64,000 nt of DNA from Nonomuraea pusilla (GTDB lineage: Bacteria; Actinomycetota; Actinomycetes; Streptosporangiales; Streptosporangiaceae): contig NZ_FOBF01000001.1 in the NCBI RefSeq assembly GCF_900109355.1, positions 549,613 through 613,612 of the forward strand, read 5' to 3'. Of this stretch, positions 63,310 through 64,000 are shown one piece after another; the stretch's first letter is position 1, and every line of letters starts with the position of its first letter. Below the pieces are notes generated by a model. That model searched no databases. It was not told where the DNA came from and was given only the letters and a program-made list of their open reading frames with translations. The position numbers and the translations under genes were made by a program.

Positions 63310-63894
63310 GTGAATGTCTGCGTCTTCTGCGCCTCCAGCCTCCGCATCGATCCCAAGTACGTCGAGCTGGCCACGGCCGTCGGCACCGAACTGGCCCGGC
63401 GCGGCCACACCCTGGTGAGCGGCGGCGCGACCGTCTCCTGCATGGGCGCGGTCACCTCCGCCGCCCGCGCCGCCGGCGGACGCACGGTCGGCGTGATCCC
63501 CCAGGTCCTCGTGGACGTCGAGCTCGCCGACCGCGACTCGCACGAGCTGATCGTCACCCCCGGCATGCGCGAGCGCAAGGCCGTCATGGACGCCCGTTCC
63601 GACGCCTTCCTCGTGCTGCCCGGCGGCATCGGCACGCTGGAGGAGCTGTTCGAGATCTGGACGGCCAGGGTGCTCGGCATCCACGACCGCCCCCTCGTCA
63701 TCCTCGACCCCTTCGGCCTGTACGACCCGCTGCGGCAGCTCGTGACCGGTCTGTACGACCAGGGCTTCACCCGGGCCGACGTCTTCGACGCCATCTCCTG
63801 GACCAGCACCGTCGAGGAGGCGTTCACCCATCTGGAGGGCCGGGCGCAGCCGGTGCGGCCGAGCGTGGCGGAGCTGGGCGAGGCGGCCGGCTGA
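63310..63894 (+). CDS. TIGR00730/LOG family protein, short form (Rv1205-like)
   Basis: This 194-residue protein starts VNVCVFCASSLRID, with LVSGGATVSCMGAVTSAAR, TPGMRERKAVMD and FLVLPGGIGTLEELFEIW, the complete LOG active-site set. The dapE/LOG neighbourhood is conserved in actinobacteria; the mycobacterial Rv1205 homologue releases cytokinin bases from nucleotides. Tandem placement with a second, longer member suggests different substrates. Confidence 0.9.
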   Translation: MNVCVFCASSLRIDPKYVELATAVGTELARRGHTLVSGGATVSCMGAVTSAARAAGGRTVGVIPQVLVDVELADRDSHELIVTPGMRERKAVMDARSDAFLVLPGGIGTLEELFEIWTARVLGIHDRPLVILDPFGLYDPLRQLVTGLYDQGFTRADVFDAISWTSTVEEAFTHLEGRAQPVRPSVAELGEAAG

Positions 63895-63908
63895 GCCGCG
63901 CGGACGGG

Positions 63909-63926
63909 GCCCGGCTCGCACCGGGC
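63909..63926 (+). terminator. Short hairpin after the LOG genes
   Basis: GCCCGG and CCGGGC form a 6-bp stem with a 6-base loop 14 bases after the stop. Weak candidate. Confidence 0.4.
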
Positions 63927-63963
63927 GTCGCAAACGCGGCACCTCGTGCGGCGATGGTATGAG

Positions 63964-63969
63964 TACGAT
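63964..63969 (+). promoter_or_regulatory. -10-like box near the right edge
   Basis: TACGAT is followed by six bases and a GTG at 63976. Confidence 0.35.
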
Positions 63970-63975
63970 GCCAAT

Positions 63976-64000
63976 GTGCTGGTCATCCTCGCCATCGCCG
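63976..64000 (+). CDS. Start of a gene cut by the window edge
   Basis: Only eight codons are visible (GTG start, then LVILAIA). This hydrophobic start fits a membrane-anchored protein, such as the DivIVA-domain proteins often found after this gene cluster in actinobacteria. The evidence is thin. Confidence 0.3.

Overview
The window is GC-rich actinobacterial chromosome. Mycothiol synthesis (mshB), the diaminopimelate pathway (dapC, dapE), ferredoxin next to dapC, two actinobacterial-type succinate dehydrogenases and an ECF41-type sigma factor all point to a filamentous actinomycete. Protein style suggests Streptosporangiales (Nonomuraea-like), but that is inference. I saw no tRNA, rRNA, CRISPR array or intact mobile element.

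Layout. 1-7437: tightly overlapping genes for a type IV secretion-like envelope machine (degenerate MinD-like protein, VirB4-like ATPase, VirB6-like membrane protein, a VirB8/TcpC-like small protein, lytic transglycosylase/NlpC-P60 hydrolase), then a Nudix hydrolase and two low-complexity surface proteins. 11710-22588: two different succinate dehydrogenases (an Sdh1-like set on the minus strand and a b558-type sdhCAB on the plus strand) flanking a minus-strand LysR / response-regulator-phosphatase / histidine kinase / response-regulator unit. Two CRP-type sites lie in front of the Sdh1-like set, and a LysR-type T-N11-A palindrome lies in front of sdhCAB. 22589-26323: a decayed zone with G/T-rich repeats, a DUF4303 gene, a frameshifted IS256-type transposase remnant, a methyltransferase, a broken alpha/beta hydrolase, a thioesterase whose start region is triplicated, and a 36-bp repeat tract. 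26324-34134: MarR plus divergent FAD monooxygenase, secreted protein, rtcB, epoxide hydrolase-like protein, GNAT, APH-like kinase and a nitrate-type MFS transporter. 34227-37690: a heterodimeric ABC exporter with one dead and one live ATP site. 37818-44936: an S9 peptidase, mshB, a flavin reductase-like protein, small membrane and secreted proteins, and an ECF41 sigma factor with a divergent membrane protein. 44920-55483: penicillin acylase, a cysteinyl-tRNA synthetase-like protein without KMSKS, and a three-gene unit made of two paralogous sigma-region-4-like proteins flanking a RelE-like/UvrD-like helicase fusion. 55597-64000: methyltransferase, orphan binding lipoprotein, SH3-like small protein, fdxA-dapC, DUF4178, a lysozyme-fold protein, dapE and two TIGR00730/LOG proteins.

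The most unusual item is the sigma-like/helicase/sigma-like unit at 48698-55483; I cannot match it to a described system. A second theme is regulatory. Around ten genes have a TANNNT hexamer 6-8 bases before the start codon and no Shine-Dalgarno sequence, which suggests frequent leaderless transcription, and several divergent intergenic regions hold perfect palindromes.
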